Below are positions 35,983-47,420 of a stretch of DNA of 64,000 nucleotides, one piece after another. The notes beneath the pieces are model-generated. The model was not told the origin of the DNA and made no database searches. It saw only the letters and a list, made by a program, of their open reading frames with translations. The stretch comes from Turritopsis dohrnii (lineage: Eukaryota; Cnidaria; Hydrozoa; Anthoathecata; Oceaniidae). Both the position numbers and the translations under genes were made by a program. The stretch covers positions 372,001 through 436,000 of the forward strand of contig BQMF02000286.1 in the NCBI GenBank assembly GCA_027922465.2, in the 5' to 3' direction. Position 1 is the stretch's first letter, and the number at the start of each line of letters is the position of its first letter.

Positions 35983-38900
35983 ACTAGCCGCCAAGGCGGC
36001 GTCGCTCGCCGCCCATGTTCAGGCTGCGTTGTATCACCATCTGCTCCAAATTATTGCACTTAAAACCAGCGATAAGACTTCCTTTGCTGCTGGCTTTATC
36101 GCTAAATAAAGCTCGTTTGCACGTGAAGAGAAATACGTTCCTGGTGTTTCAAATCTTGCATATTCTTAACTCAACCGTTTATTGTCGCGGTCGCATTTAA
36201 AATGTCAGCAGACTTTCTTGCTTTACACAATGCATTCCGAACGTGAACTTCACGTGGTTTTTCTTTACGATTTTAAACCAATCAAATATCAGTTTAACAA
36301 CACACTCAAAACGCAGAGAGAAAAAACTTTTCAACTTATTATTAGCTTTTGTTTTACGCGCTCTAACATGGGTGGTGTCAGAAGTAGGTGAAAAATGGTT
36401 CCTCTTAAAAAGATCACACGGGAGGAGAGAAAAATGCACGTGCTAAATGAATAAAGTGAATAAAAAAACGTTCGATCTGAAGCGCATAACATTTAAAAAA
36501 AGAAATTAAATTATTAAAAGAAAAGCAAAAAAATATTTTGTTTCATGACACTCTTTTTTTACCTATCGGTTTTTAAACATTTTGATTGCTCGAAAAAAAG
36601 TTCACCCGTCTCAAACAGTCAGGCAAGCGTTAGGAAACAACACTGGCAAACTGAACATGCTGCCACGTTCTGCCACTGCTGCTTTTTGTCCAAACTGTTT
36701 AATCAGTTAGTTTCTTTCTATTTAGTTGATGTATTGTTTTCAAAGCCAACGTAGTCAATGTAGTCCTTGGAATATAAAACTAACAATAATAATAAAAACA
36801 AAACGTTATTCCTATTAGTTCACCAGCAAAAAAAAGTCACGTTCGATTGGGGTTGCAATGTATTTGCTTTGAACTCACACGTCGCACACAAAAAAAGAAA
36901 TAATTTCGCTCACAACTCAATCTACCATTTTGCGTGACTTACAAACAGACGGAGAATCGGCTATCAATATATAGACTAGCCGCCAAGGCGGCGTCGCTCG
37001 CCGCCCATGTCCACTTGCTCTGTTACACTGTATCAATAAACGTCAAATTTCCTTATAAACGGCTCGTATAACTTGTGTTCAACCAGAAGCAGATTCGAAG
37101 TCACAACCTCTGGTAAAACCAATCTTTTATCAGTGTAACAATACGCTCAAAACGTAGAGAGAGAAAACTTCAACTTTTTATTAGCTTTTGTTTTAAAAAA
37201 GTTACGCGCTCTAACATGGGTGCTATCAAACAGGGGGGGAAATGGTTTCTCTTCTTAAAAAGTTCACACGGAGGAGAGAAAAAACGCACGTGCTAAATGA
37301 ATAAATAGAATAAAAAAACGTTCGATCAGAACGCTTAACAATTAAAAGAAGAAATTAATTTATTAAAAGAAAAGCAAAAAAAAAAAAAAAAAAAAAAAAT
37401 TTGTTTTGATATGATACTCTTTTTTTACCTATCGGTTTTTAAACATTTTGATTGCTCAAAAAAAAGTTCACCCGTCTCAGACAGTCAGGCAAGAGTTAGT
37501 GGCAAACCGAACATATGCTGCCACGTTCTGCCACTGCTGCTTTTTGTTCAAAATGTTTAATCAGTTAGTTTCTTTGTATTTAGTTGATGTACTGTTTTCA
37601 AAGCCAAGTCAACGTGGAATATAAAACTAACAATAATGATAAAAACAAAACGTTATTCCTATTAGTTCATCAGCCAAAAAAAGTCACGTTCAATTGGGGT
37701 TGCAATGTATTTGCTTCGAACTCACGTTGCACACAAAAAAAGAAATAATTTCGCTCACAACTTAATCTACCATTTTGCGTGACTTACAAACAAACAAACA
37801 AACAAACGAACAAACAAACAGACGGAGAATCGGCTATTAATATATAGACTAGCCGCCAAGGCGGCGTCGCTCGCCGCCCATGTGCACCTGCTCTGTGTCA
37901 CCCCGGAGACCCCAATAAACCTCATATTTCTTGAAAAACGGCTCGTACAACTTGTGTTCAGCCAGAGGCAGATTCGAAATCAAATATCAACTATCAATTT
38001 AAACAATGGTTCCAAAAAACCCAAATTTCATGATGTGTTACTTATTTATTTTTTAAAACAATCGTTGATCTACACTCAAAACGTAGGGAGAAAAAACTTC
38101 AACTTTTTATTAGCTTTTGTTTTAAAAAAGTTAGGCGCTCTAACATGGGTGCTATCAAACAGGGGGAAAATGGTTTCTCTTCTTAAAAAGTTCACACGGG
38201 AGAAGAGAAAAAAGGCACGTGCTAAATGAAAATAAATAGAATAAAAAAACGTTCGATCAGAAGCGCTTAACAATTAAAAAAAGAAATTAAATTATTAAAA
38301 GAAAAGCAAAAAAAACATTTTGTTTTAAGATACTCTTTTTTTACCTATCGGTTTTTAAACATTTTGATTGCTCAAAAAAAAGTTCACCCGTCTCAGACAG
38401 TCAGGCAAGCGTAAGGTACACTGGCAAACCGAACATGCCGCCACTGCTGCTTTTTGTCCAAAATGTTTAATCAGTTGGTTTCTTTGTATTTAGTTGATGC
38501 ATTGTTTTCAAAGCCAAGTCAACGTGGAATATAAAACTAACAATACTAATAAAAACAAAACGTTATTCCTATTAGTTCATCAGCCAAAAAAAGTCACGTT
38601 CGATTGGAGTTGCAATGTATTTGCTTCGATCTCACGTCGCACACGAAAAAAGAAATAATTTCGCTCACAACTCAATCTACCATTTTGCGTGACTTACAAA
38701 CAAACAAACAAACAGACAGACAGACAGAGAATCGGCTATTAATATATAGACTAGCCGCCAAGGCGGCGTCGCTCGCCGCCCATGTCCAACTGCTCTGTAT
38801 CACTGTATCAATAAACGTCAAATTTCCTTATAAACGGCTCGTACAACCAGAAGCAGATTCGAAGTCACAACCTCTGGTAAAACCAATCTTTTATCAGTGT

Positions 38901-39655
38901 AACAATACACTCAAAACGTATAGGGAGAAAACTTCAACTTTTTATTAACTTTTGTTTAAAAAAAGTTACGCGCTCTAACATGGGTGCTATCAAACGTAAG
39001 GGGAAAATGGATTCTCTTCTTAAAAAGATCACACGGGAGGAGAGAAGAAAAGGCACGTGCTAAATGAATCAAGTGAATAAAAAAAACGTTCGATCTGATA
39101 TAAAATAAAATAGATTAAAAGAAATCGATTAAAGACAACTATTATGACAAAAGCAAAAAAAAATATTTTGTTTTATGATATTTTTTTTTACCTATAGGCT
39201 TTTAAACATTTTCATTACTCGAAAAAAAGTTCACCCGTCTCAGACAGTCAGGCAAGGATACGTTAGGATACACTGGCAAACCGAGATGCTACCACGTTCT
39301 CCCACGGCTGCTTTTTGTCCAAAATGTTTTATCAGTTAGTTTCTTTGTATTTAGTTGATGTATTGTTTTCAAAGCCAAGTCAACGTGGAATATAAAACTA
39401 ACAAAATAATAAAAACGAAACGTTATTCCTATTAGTTCATCAGCCAAAAAAAGTCACGTTCGATTGGGGTTGCAATGTATTTGCTTCGAACTCACGTCGC
39501 ACACAAAAAAAGAAATAATTTCGCTCACAACTCAATCTACCATTTTGCGTGACTTACAAACAAACAAACAAACAAACAAACAAACAAACAGACAGACAGA
39601 GAATCGGCTATTAATATATAGACTAGTCGCCAAGGCGGCGTCGCTCGCCACCCAT
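35983..39655 (+). repeat. Tandem array of four ~0.9-kb units
   Basis: The GC-rich block ACTAGCCGCCAAGGCGGC…GCTCGCCGCCCATGT occurs at 35983, 36975, 37848, 38750 and 39622 (the last two with small changes), giving units of 992, 873, 902 and 872 bp. Each unit contains, in order, a CTCAAAACG(C/T)AGAGAGAAAA block, 'CCTATCGGTTTTTAAACATT', a 'TCACCCGTCTCA' block, 'CGTTATTCCTATTAGTTCA', and a (CAAA)n tract before the next GC-rich block. No unit has a convincing gene. The GC block contains the hairpin GCCGCCAAGGCGGC. Confidence 0.85.
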
Positions 39656-39853
39656 GTTCAGCTTGCGTTGTGTCGTAGAATTTAACTCGTGTAAAAGTTT
39701 TTTACAGGCATTAATTTCGAAAACGCTGTGACAAAATCAGGTGAAAAATTAAATCACCGAATCGCGAAAAGAGACCGTGCCCATGTTGTAGAGCTCGAAA
39801 AACGGATCAAAAAAATGTATGGGGTCGTTTGCCTACGACCAACCGTTTGAAAT

Positions 39854-40288
39854 TCAAAATTGGCAACAGACTTTGCAGGCGCAAGTATCTCCATTCCAGT
39901 GTTTGATTTTTCTACGAAGTTCGACGAGAGTGCTGGAAGACTTGATATCACTAGGGAGAGTGTTCCAGAGCAGACTACCTCTGAAACATAATGAATTGAT
40001 ACCATATCGAATGGAATTCACTGGGCAAAGTTTGAGACTTTTACCTGATATTAAATTATAATCAGCAATTTTATGTAAAAAAATTTCCCACATGAACTCA
40101 GGATTTAGATTATTCAAAGATATAAAAGCCTCAATCATTAAGGCCTTTAGGTTTCTTTTGTGAATTGTATCACAACGATCTAAGGCTAATAGTTCATGAA
40201 ACGAAGAGTGGAAATCTCTATAGACTGCACTAAGAGCTCTCTTAAGGACCTTGTTTATAATTACATCATTGGATTTCATACCAAACAT
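39854..40288 (-). pseudogene. LINE ORF2 C-terminal end
   Basis: This 144-codon frame continues the RT after a shift: 'HKRNLKALMIEAFISLNNLN', 'FMWEIF', 'YGINSLCFRGSLLWNTLPSD', ending with a short Cys motif (TCACKVC). This end is common to many invertebrate LINEs of this type. The element's own stop closes the frame, just before the 3' junction. Confidence 0.8.
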
Positions 40289-41213
40289 CCATATTAATGG
40301 GCAGTAGTTAAGGATTGATAAAATATATGCATTACATAGTCTGGCAGAAGCAAGGCCCGAGTATAAGAGTGGAGGAGAGCTTTTGTTTTTTGTGAAGAGG
40401 TCTTACACGGATTTTCAACATGAGTTTTAAAAGGTATTTTGTTATCAATAGTAACACCTAGAAGTTTAACACTGGAAACTTGTTTTAAACATATCGCTTT
40501 AACACAAAAATCAACTATGTCGTCACTTTTATCCCCGAGAAACATAATTTGAAACTTTGCTGAATTTCCAGCCATGGAATTTAGTTTAAACCAGTCGAGA
40601 ATGTTTTCAGTCTCTTTTTGCAGGACAGAGACTGCTTTTTCGAGAGTTTTTCCACTATTATACAGAGTATTATCATCAGCAAAGTTGCAAATATTTGCCT
40701 CTTGGATACATAAAAAAGTTTTATTCAAAAAAATATTAAAAAGTATAGGTCCCAATACAGAACCTTGAGGGAGTCCAATCGATAGCTCCAACCAACTACT
40801 AACATAATTTTCGATTTTCACTCGGTGTTTACGATTTGATAGATAGTCATATATTAAATTAAGAGTTATGAAATCAACACCGAATGCTGCTAATTTAGCG
40901 ATCAAAAGGTCATGTGGCAAACAGTCATAGGCTTTAGACAGATCCATTAATATTGTTCCCACTGTTTCCCTGTCATCCAAGCTTTTTTGCCAAGCATTTA
41001 GAAGTTTGAACAGGGCGTGCTGGGTGCTATGGTTTTTCCGGAAACCACAAAGTAGTTTAGAAAAGATTTGTTTGAAATATGAGCTAAGTTGGTCTGCCAT
41101 AGCTTTTTCAAATATTTTTGAAATAGTAGGAAGTGTGCTAATAGGTCTGTAATTCCCAACATTAAAGCTCTCCTCGTTTTTAGGAATCGGAATGATTTCA
41201 GTTAGTTTGAGGG

Positions 41214-41985
41214 CTCAGCGTACGTTTCAAAAGTGAAAAGAAATTTTTCCAATTTTTTTTTACAAATGCAATCATTAGGTTATTATTACACTACATTTAA
41301 AGTTACAGCGAAAAATAATGAAAAAGAAAGAAAGTTATGGGCATTTTTTGTTATTCAACGTTTCTAAGTTAAGACAACCTTTAATACAATCTGTTGCATA
41401 CTCGAAAGGGGATTATTTAAATTAGCAGTTCACTTTGTGAATTTATTAAAAGCTGTCATATTGTCGTTTATGTGATGAAAAATTATTAGTGTTCTACCTT
41501 CTATGAGCTCCATCTTTCCAGCAAGTGGCTCATTTTCTTTAAAACGTTGCAGAGCAGTACATGAAAGCCTGTTAATGAAAAGTGTGCCCGCGATTTGAGA
41601 GAACATTCGTGATTGGCTCAACGAGCTTGTTTTCAACTGTCCAATAGCGCAAAAGTATGGAAAAAACAAAAAACTGTTTTTCTCCTGAACAAAATCATTA
41701 ATTGAGATTCGCGGGCACACTTTGTTTCCACTAATTAAGAAGAATCGTGACAAACAAAGAAACATGTAATTTTTTTCTTCGGGAGTTGGAGCTCAAAGAA
41801 GCAAACAAAAGTTCGTATTTTTGATCGTTTTCGCAGACTAATTTCTTCCTTATTATTTATGTAAATATAACCTTTTATACACCGTTGGAAAGAAAACTTA
41901 TTGTTCTACACGAATTCACGAAATATTTTTACTTAAAATGTAATCGTAAAAAGAAATAACGGAAAAAGTTATGCAATGCATATGT
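41214..41985. mobile_element. TIR insertion inside the LINE reverse transcriptase
   Basis: The LINE coding sequence stops matching at about 41213 and resumes at about 41986. The insert ends AGCGTACGTTTCAAAAG (left) and, inverted, AGTGCGTACCTTTTATTC (right). It contains no gene I recognise; the 111-codon minus frame at 41430-41765 shows no motif. Confidence 0.6.
41579..41723. mobile_element. 145-bp hairpin element nested in the insertion
   Basis: AAAGTGTGCCCGCGATTTGA at the left and TTGAGATTCGCGGGCACACTT at the right are inverted with one difference. The size and hairpin form suggest a small MITE nested in the larger insert. Confidence 0.6.
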
Positions 41986-42447
41986 GAATAAAAGGTACGC
42001 ACTTAAGCTGATTTGGGTATTTGCCGTTCTTAATAGCAGAATTTATGAGGTTTTTAATGCGGGGGCTTACAACGTTTGTCGCTAATTTAAGAGCTTTAGT
42101 TGGAATTGGACCACTGGTTTTCTTATTGCTGTTCAATGAAGCTATGAATTTTTGAACTCTCTCGTTGCTAACATCCTTTAGATGAAACTCACCCAAAGGA
42201 TGAAACGCTGATGATTTAATTCTGATAATACTTGGATGATTTTTGTATTTATCAATGGCTCTTTCGGTCTTATCAATTAAATTTGAGCAGTAATCAGGAT
42301 TCCAATCTGACAAGTTCAAAGAACTAGTAACTATCATTATAATGTGTATTAAACACCTGCTCTGTCAAAATAAACTCTCTTAGATGTTTTGTTTAGTTTA
42401 GTGACGTCATTTTTTTGTTCTTTATAAGCATTATAGCAGTTTTAATT

Positions 42448-43096
42448 TCATTGTTCATTACCTCTTATAAGTTTTACCTTTTGAGGGGCATGCTTATCCA
42501 GAACTTTTTTGAAAAGGCGTTCAAAATTTTCGTAGTCTTCCAGCTTCATATGATTATACAAAATATGTTGTTCAACAAAAAATTCCAGCATTGTGTTGTC
42601 TGCCTTAGCATTAAAATCACCAATGATCATACACTTATCGTATTTATAAAAATCTAATAATTCTGACAAATTAAATAAAAAATAATCAAGATTTTGATAT
42701 GGTGGCCTGTATATTGAAAATATCAACCATTTCTATAGGAATAACCTGGATATCTTTAGGCAAGCTGAAATTCTTAAGATATATCGATGGTAAGCCTGCC
42801 TTAATGTACATAAGCAATCCACCGCTATTATGAGAGAGGACAAACATGTATGGTGATCTATAACCATGTATTTCAAATTGAGCATTAGGAAAAGACTCAT
42901 CTAACTTTGTTTCAGCTATTGTAAGGATATCAAAGTTTTTATCTACAAGTGAAAATAAACTAGATAATTTATTTCTCACAGAATTGATATTCAAATATCT
43001 ACCCAATACATTTTTATCGAATTTTTCTCGGACTCTCTTTAATGTTGTTAAATCATTTGTCTTCTCTGTTTCGTATACTTTCTGGATGGAACACAC
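42448..43096 (-). pseudogene. LINE ORF2, APE-type endonuclease part
   Basis: The frame at 42686-43096 reads 'LNINSVRNKLSSL', 'DILTIAETKLDESFP' and 'SGGLLMYIK', the N-terminal motifs of apurinic-like LINE endonucleases (the NSVRNK and ETKLD blocks). The next frame (42448-42726) continues with 'FSIYRPPYQ' and 'MIIGDFNAKAD' (catalytic GDFN). Between 'FVEQHILYNHM' and 'KLEDYENF' the segment up to the final SDH motif is missing, so an internal deletion removed the end of the domain. Frameshift near 42720. Confidence 0.75.
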
Positions 43097-43129
43097 ATTT
43101 TGACCTTTTTTTCGTCAATGATTTTAAAT

Positions 43130-44194
43130 TTGTTTCAGCTTTTTTAACAGATTTAATGCAAATCTTGACTTACCTTTCTTTGGTAGGTGTAGTCCTTTTC
43201 TACCCAGATCATCAGGCTGTATGTTACCATTGTCCATAATATCAAGTTTTAACTGCTTTAGGTGATCGTTGAAATTTTTAACAGTTAGTGCCGCTTTACC
43301 ATCGTCTATACGACCAATAATAGTGGAGATTATAACATTACATTTCAGGTTTTTCTTCTCAATGTGGTTCTTTAATTTTAATATTTCGTCGAGAATTTCA
43401 TTTGATGTGTTAACTTAGTGTTATTTGTATCTACGTGTATGATAATGTTTGAAGGCTTTTGTTCTAAGATTGTACAAATTTTCTCGTACAGATCTTCTAC
43501 TCTCGCACCAGAAAAATACTTTTTACATATATGGATTTCATTGATCTTTTTCCTTCAATACCATTTAACATAGAGTCACCGACTACTACTGTTGTATTAT
43601 TCTCATATCAGCTTTCATTGTTTTGGTAAGTGTTTATAACTGAATTACTTTTTGAGTTGACATAATTGCTATGCTTCGACTTTCGCACCTCAAGTAATTA
43701 GTTCTCTAATGTTGGTTTACACTCCTCCGTATTATATAACATACTGGCGTTTGGTGTATCTAAATCAACCGATTTACAACTACAGAGAACTCTTTGTTTT
43801 TTACTGCATTAACATTCATTTCTAATGTGTTTACGTAATGAGAAAAATTTCGCCCGTCATGGACTAGTGGGTTCTATGATTTTGTTTTTTTTCCTTTATC
43901 TCATTCTTTAAAAACAAAATTTCGGTTTTTTTCTACTTCTTCCTTTTCGTAAATTCGATCTCCTTTTCTTTGATGTAATTCACTGCGAATAAAGTCAGTC
44001 AATGAATCTTTAAGGTCTTGAAACAGAACAGTTCGTAGGTTTTTCAAACGAATATCATCACAAATTTTCCAGATCAAAATGTATATTACCTGGATGATCA
44101 TTGTTTTGTATCTTTGATTCCGCAACACTTGGTAAAACCAAATCTTGGTTGTCTAACAATTTACTCATTGTTGCCCACATGTTCGTCCGTCATT
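43130..44194 (-). pseudogene. LINE ORF1 with SGNH (GDSL-like) esterase domain
   Basis: Read on the minus strand: a start 'MTDEHVGNNE' at about 44194 followed by a stop; a charged, probably coiled region (e.g. 'LKDSLTDFIRSEL', 43901-44128); then VVVGDSMLNG at about 43565-43590, where GDS is the SGNH block I serine; 'SGARVEDLYEKI' (about 43490); IIIHVDTNN (about 43420-43450, the usual IH.GTND block with D for G); and 'DDLGRKGLHLPKKGKSRF' (about 43150-43215). These blocks are spread over different frames, so the ORF is dead. The esterase function is family knowledge, not tested. Confidence 0.7.
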
Positions 44195-44359
44195 TTTTTA
44201 CACTTTCACACTAATTCACTAATTCACAATGTGTGTAGCACATTTAACTTAAAGAGCGATGTTTTTTTCCTCAAAATTTACTGTCAAAATCTTCTTAATC
44301 GTGGTCATATAGCGGTAGTTAGACCACGCAAGACACATTTACGATTAGTATAATAGCAC

Positions 44360-44785
44360 GTGGCATTTGACGTCAATTGTGCTTATGATCACGGGGAACC
44401 ATTGCATTTCATCCCCAACCTAACAGCTCAGACGTATCTAAGCAAATCCATTTCGTCAACATTTACTGCATTGGAGAAAGAGAAGAAACGAAAGTACAAT
44501 CAGAGAATCATGATGGTTGATCATGGAACGTTTACTCCTTTGATCTTCAACGTCACCGGAGGGATGGCTCGAGAAGCATCGATTTTTATAAGCAAACTGG
44601 CAGAAAAGATTGCGAAAAAAACACGAACAACTGAAGGCGAAACGATAGCATGGCTTCGACGTAAGATTTCATTTACATTGATTCGTACGACAGTGAGTGC
44701 GCTAAGAGGAGAACGGAAGGTATCACAACACTTTGTGGATGTTGACAAGAACGATATTCCTCTTGACGTTGCAGTTATTTTGTAG
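44360..44785 (+). pseudogene. C-terminal module of an invertebrate retroelement-type protein (uncertain)
   Basis: The 141-codon frame reads 'ALEKEKKRKYNQRIMMVDHG', 'TFTPLIFNVTGGMAREASIF' and 'IAWLRRKISFTLIRTTVSAL'. I recall this 'HG(S/T)FTPL.F…GGMG.E' pattern at the end of RT-containing ORFs of mobile elements predicted in many invertebrate genomes, but cannot name the element. No RT domain lies upstream in the window: the sequence before 44360 belongs to the dispersed repeat also seen at 55.97-56.2 kb. It is intact as a frame but probably a relic. Confidence 0.5.
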
Positions 44786-45112
44786 CTCGTCGGGAGCACC
44801 GAACGAGAGGAAAAAAAATATATATATGTATATATTATAAACGAATTTTGAACATGCTCTACATGTATATTAGTTGCTGAAAAAAAAAAACAAAAAAATT
44901 TCATCCCCAATCGAACGCGACGTTTTTGGGGAAAAATGTCAAGAACCAATAGCGTTAACTGACGTTTTTAAGGGTCCGTGACACGGGTGATGAAGTGACG
45001 CAAAAACTTGGGCCTAAATGTTTTTGGTACTGCGGCTATTACGTCATCAAAATCTTTCATTGACAATATCTCTGCAACGGTTGGCCGCAGCGTAACGATC
45101 CCATACAATTTT

Positions 45113-46270
45113 TTGTTTATTTATTTTATTTATTTATAAAATCTTTTTACAGGATGTACGTTTCAGTTTATATACATATTTACAAACGTAAGTTAACTGC
45201 TTTCCAAACGAGTCCTGTCTTCAAGAAAATCAAAATAGAAATGTAGAATCAGAAATCAAAATTAGAATTTAAACATATAGTCAAATCAGAGAGAAAAAGT
45301 GATTAAAACAAAGCTTCAAAATTAGAAAGAACCTAGAACATTCAAGTGCACATATACAGATATAGTAGATAAAACTAAATTATCGATAAATAAAATATAG
45401 CCTAGATACAAATATAGCTTTCTTTATTAAAAACAATTAAATTAAAATTAAAATTAAAATCAAAATCTATAGTTTTTTAGTCTTTCAAAAAATAATTTTT
45501 CGTTTTCTTGAGTTCTTATTTGTCTAGGGAGTCCATTGTATGTTACAGCACCTTGATAGAAAAAACCATTTTGGGCCACTTTGGTTTTTACTTTTGGAAG
45601 TCTTATCGAATATTTATTACTTCTTGTTGACTTTGAATGAGACAGAATTTCAAAGTAGTTGAGCATTGGTGGTGGTAGCTGAGTTGTGATAGATCGTCTC
45701 ACAATTTGGCAAGCATGACGCTTCATAGATGTCATTATTGGTGTCAACTTCACTTGTTGGTTGTTGTTTTCGGTGATTATATTGATAGCGCGTTCATGTA
45801 TTCGATCTAGCTTCTCAAGTGATGTTCTAGCAAGATTTAAATTTACAGTTCCACAATATGTAAATACTGGCACGACAATGCTAGTGTAGATCATTTTGGC
45901 AGCTGCGACAGTCAAATTTGGACGCAATTTCGAAAGTAGACGAAGTCGAGAACTGCACTTCTTGTACATAGAGTTGAAGTGATCATTCAAAGACAGTGTA
46001 GAATCCAGGTGGACTCCCAAATATTTATATGTAAGAGTTTGGTTGATTTTCGTACCATTGATTTTAATTTCAAGTTTTCCAGCTTTCTTCAAACGGGGTG
46101 GAGTTCCAAAGATCATGGATTCTGTTTTATCCTTTTTCAAGTTTAGAGATAGATCGTTGTCGGTCAGCCAGTTGTTAACTCTCAGAATGTCTTCATTTAA
46201 TTTTTCTTGAATGCACTCTGAGTTCTTTCCTTCGACATAAATCACAGTGTCGTCGGCATATTGATCAGTT
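45113..46270 (-). mobile_element. 5'-truncated LINE inserted into a dispersed repeat
   Basis: The open frame 45460-46296 (-) holds RT motif C QYADDTVIY, then 'LKKDKTESMIFG' and 'YLGVHLDSTLSLNDHF', and continues to the end of a non-LTR RT ('FTYCG', 'YNGLPRQIR'). The 3' end carries a (TAAA)-rich tail at about 45113-45140. The flanks rejoin into the uninterrupted repeat seen at 39785-39830 (GCTCGAAAAACGGATCAAAA), so both insertion borders are visible. The first codons of the open frame (46271-46296) belong to the host repeat. Confidence 0.8.
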
Positions 46271-46527
46271 TTTCGAGCTCTACAACATGAGTACAATTTC
46301 CAGTCACGATTTCGTGATTTAACTTTTCGTCACGTTTATTTGACACTGCATTTCCATACATTCTTTTCGAAATTAAAGCCGTTAAAAGCTTTTACGCGAG
46401 TTGCTATCTTATTATACTAAGAAACTGCTGTACAAAATCTAATGGAAAATACAGAAAGTTTTAGGTACTACTTCGCATATAAGCATAAAACCAGTTTTGC
46501 CAAACGAAGAAAGCAGTTTTATGTCTT

Positions 46528-47420
46528 TCAGTTTATAAAAAAAGGAAGCGAAACTGTTTTATAAATAAAAGGTTTTCCAAATCTTCGTTCATCAACTTTT
46601 AACTGAGCGAAGTCCCAAAAAATATAATCCAACGGGTTCACATCAGGTGAAGATGGAGGCCATTCGTCAGCACGGATGCAACGACGTTTCAGCTTTGTCT
46701 CCAGAAATTCTTGCACTAAGTAGGATCGATGAGAAGGTGCTCTATCTTGGGCAAATATCCAGTCATCTCGTTTAACAAGTTTTTCAATTGCAGGAAACAA
46801 CTCTTTACGCAAGTGTCGACAATAGTTTTCTTTGTTAACTTTGATGCCATTGGAATTAACAAAAAACGGTATAGTTACCCCATACCAGCAAATTGCAGCA
46901 GACACCATGACTTATTTAGACATCTTGTTAGTCGAACTTGCTAACTTTTCATGTCTGATTTTTTCCCTTTGCCATATACGTGGTCGTTTTGAAGATCGAG
47001 AGGAACCTGCAAAGTGAAGTCCTTTTCATCTTGCCAAACTGTTTTCTCAATCATTCGGATGTTATGCTCAAACCGTTCTCTTAGTGTGCCAGCGCGAATT
47101 TCTCTTGTTTGCCGAGTACCTTCAGTCATTTGCGGTGTTTTCAAACGCTTAAATGCTTTCAGATTTATTCTATTCACCATTCTCCTGATGGATCACCGAC
47201 TTGTTCCTGTTTGTTCTGCAATTTTTCTTGGTGCTAATTGCGTGTGGGGTTTATTTTCCTGGGTGCAAATTTTCGTACAATCAAAATTTGCAGTGGTCCA
47301 CGAGAATATCAGTAACCCAACAAGTTTGTCACAATTTGACATAAAATTTCCTTTAACTATCATAAATTACATGTCAGTTTCAGTATATAGAAAAATGAGA
47401 TTTTTTTGGCCCACCCGGTA
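46528..47420 (-). pseudogene. Mariner-type (DDD) transposase relic
   Basis: The minus strand has a helix-turn-helix region ('PRKIAEQTGTSR' stop 'SIRRMVNRIN', about 47160-47230); WQDEKDFTL (first Asp); FAQDRAPSH (second Asp, about 46760); and SPDVNPLDYIFW (third Asp) 38 residues later. The frame changes between 46941 and 46908 and has a stop in the HTH. The upstream end has a mariner-like terminus, TACCGGGTGGGCC, ending at 47420. No matching end was found downstream, so the 3' end is probably lost. Confidence 0.75.

Larger units (their letters stand above)
40294..42337 (-). pseudogene. LINE ORF2, reverse transcriptase part, interrupted by an insertion
   Basis: The upstream part (41986-42337) has the RT N-terminal 'SNKKTSGPIPTKAL' type region. 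After the insertion, 'IPIPKNEESFNVGNYRPIS' resumes, then FRKNHSTQHAL, MDLSKAYDCLPHDLL (motif A), GLPQGSVLGPILFNIF (motif B) and NFADDNTLY (catalytic FADD, motif C). The main open frame is 268 codons (40294-41100). A frameshift near 40300 separates the thumb region from the C-terminus. Confidence 0.85.
39850..44240 (-). mobile_element. CR1/L2-like non-LTR retrotransposon with esterase ORF1, inactive
   Basis: A nearly full-length LINE on the minus strand. Upstream ORF1 (about 44194-43130) has an SGNH/GDSL esterase signature; ORF2 carries the APE-type endonuclease (43096-42448), the reverse transcriptase (42337-40294) and a C-terminal Cys-rich end (40288-39854). Esterase-bearing ORF1 is known in CR1/L2-type LINEs. 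The element inserted into the dispersed repeat family related to the 36-39 kb array: its 3' end abuts CGACCAACCGT at about 39850. It is broken by a TIR insertion (41214-41985), an internal deletion in the endonuclease and several frameshifts. Confidence 0.8.
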
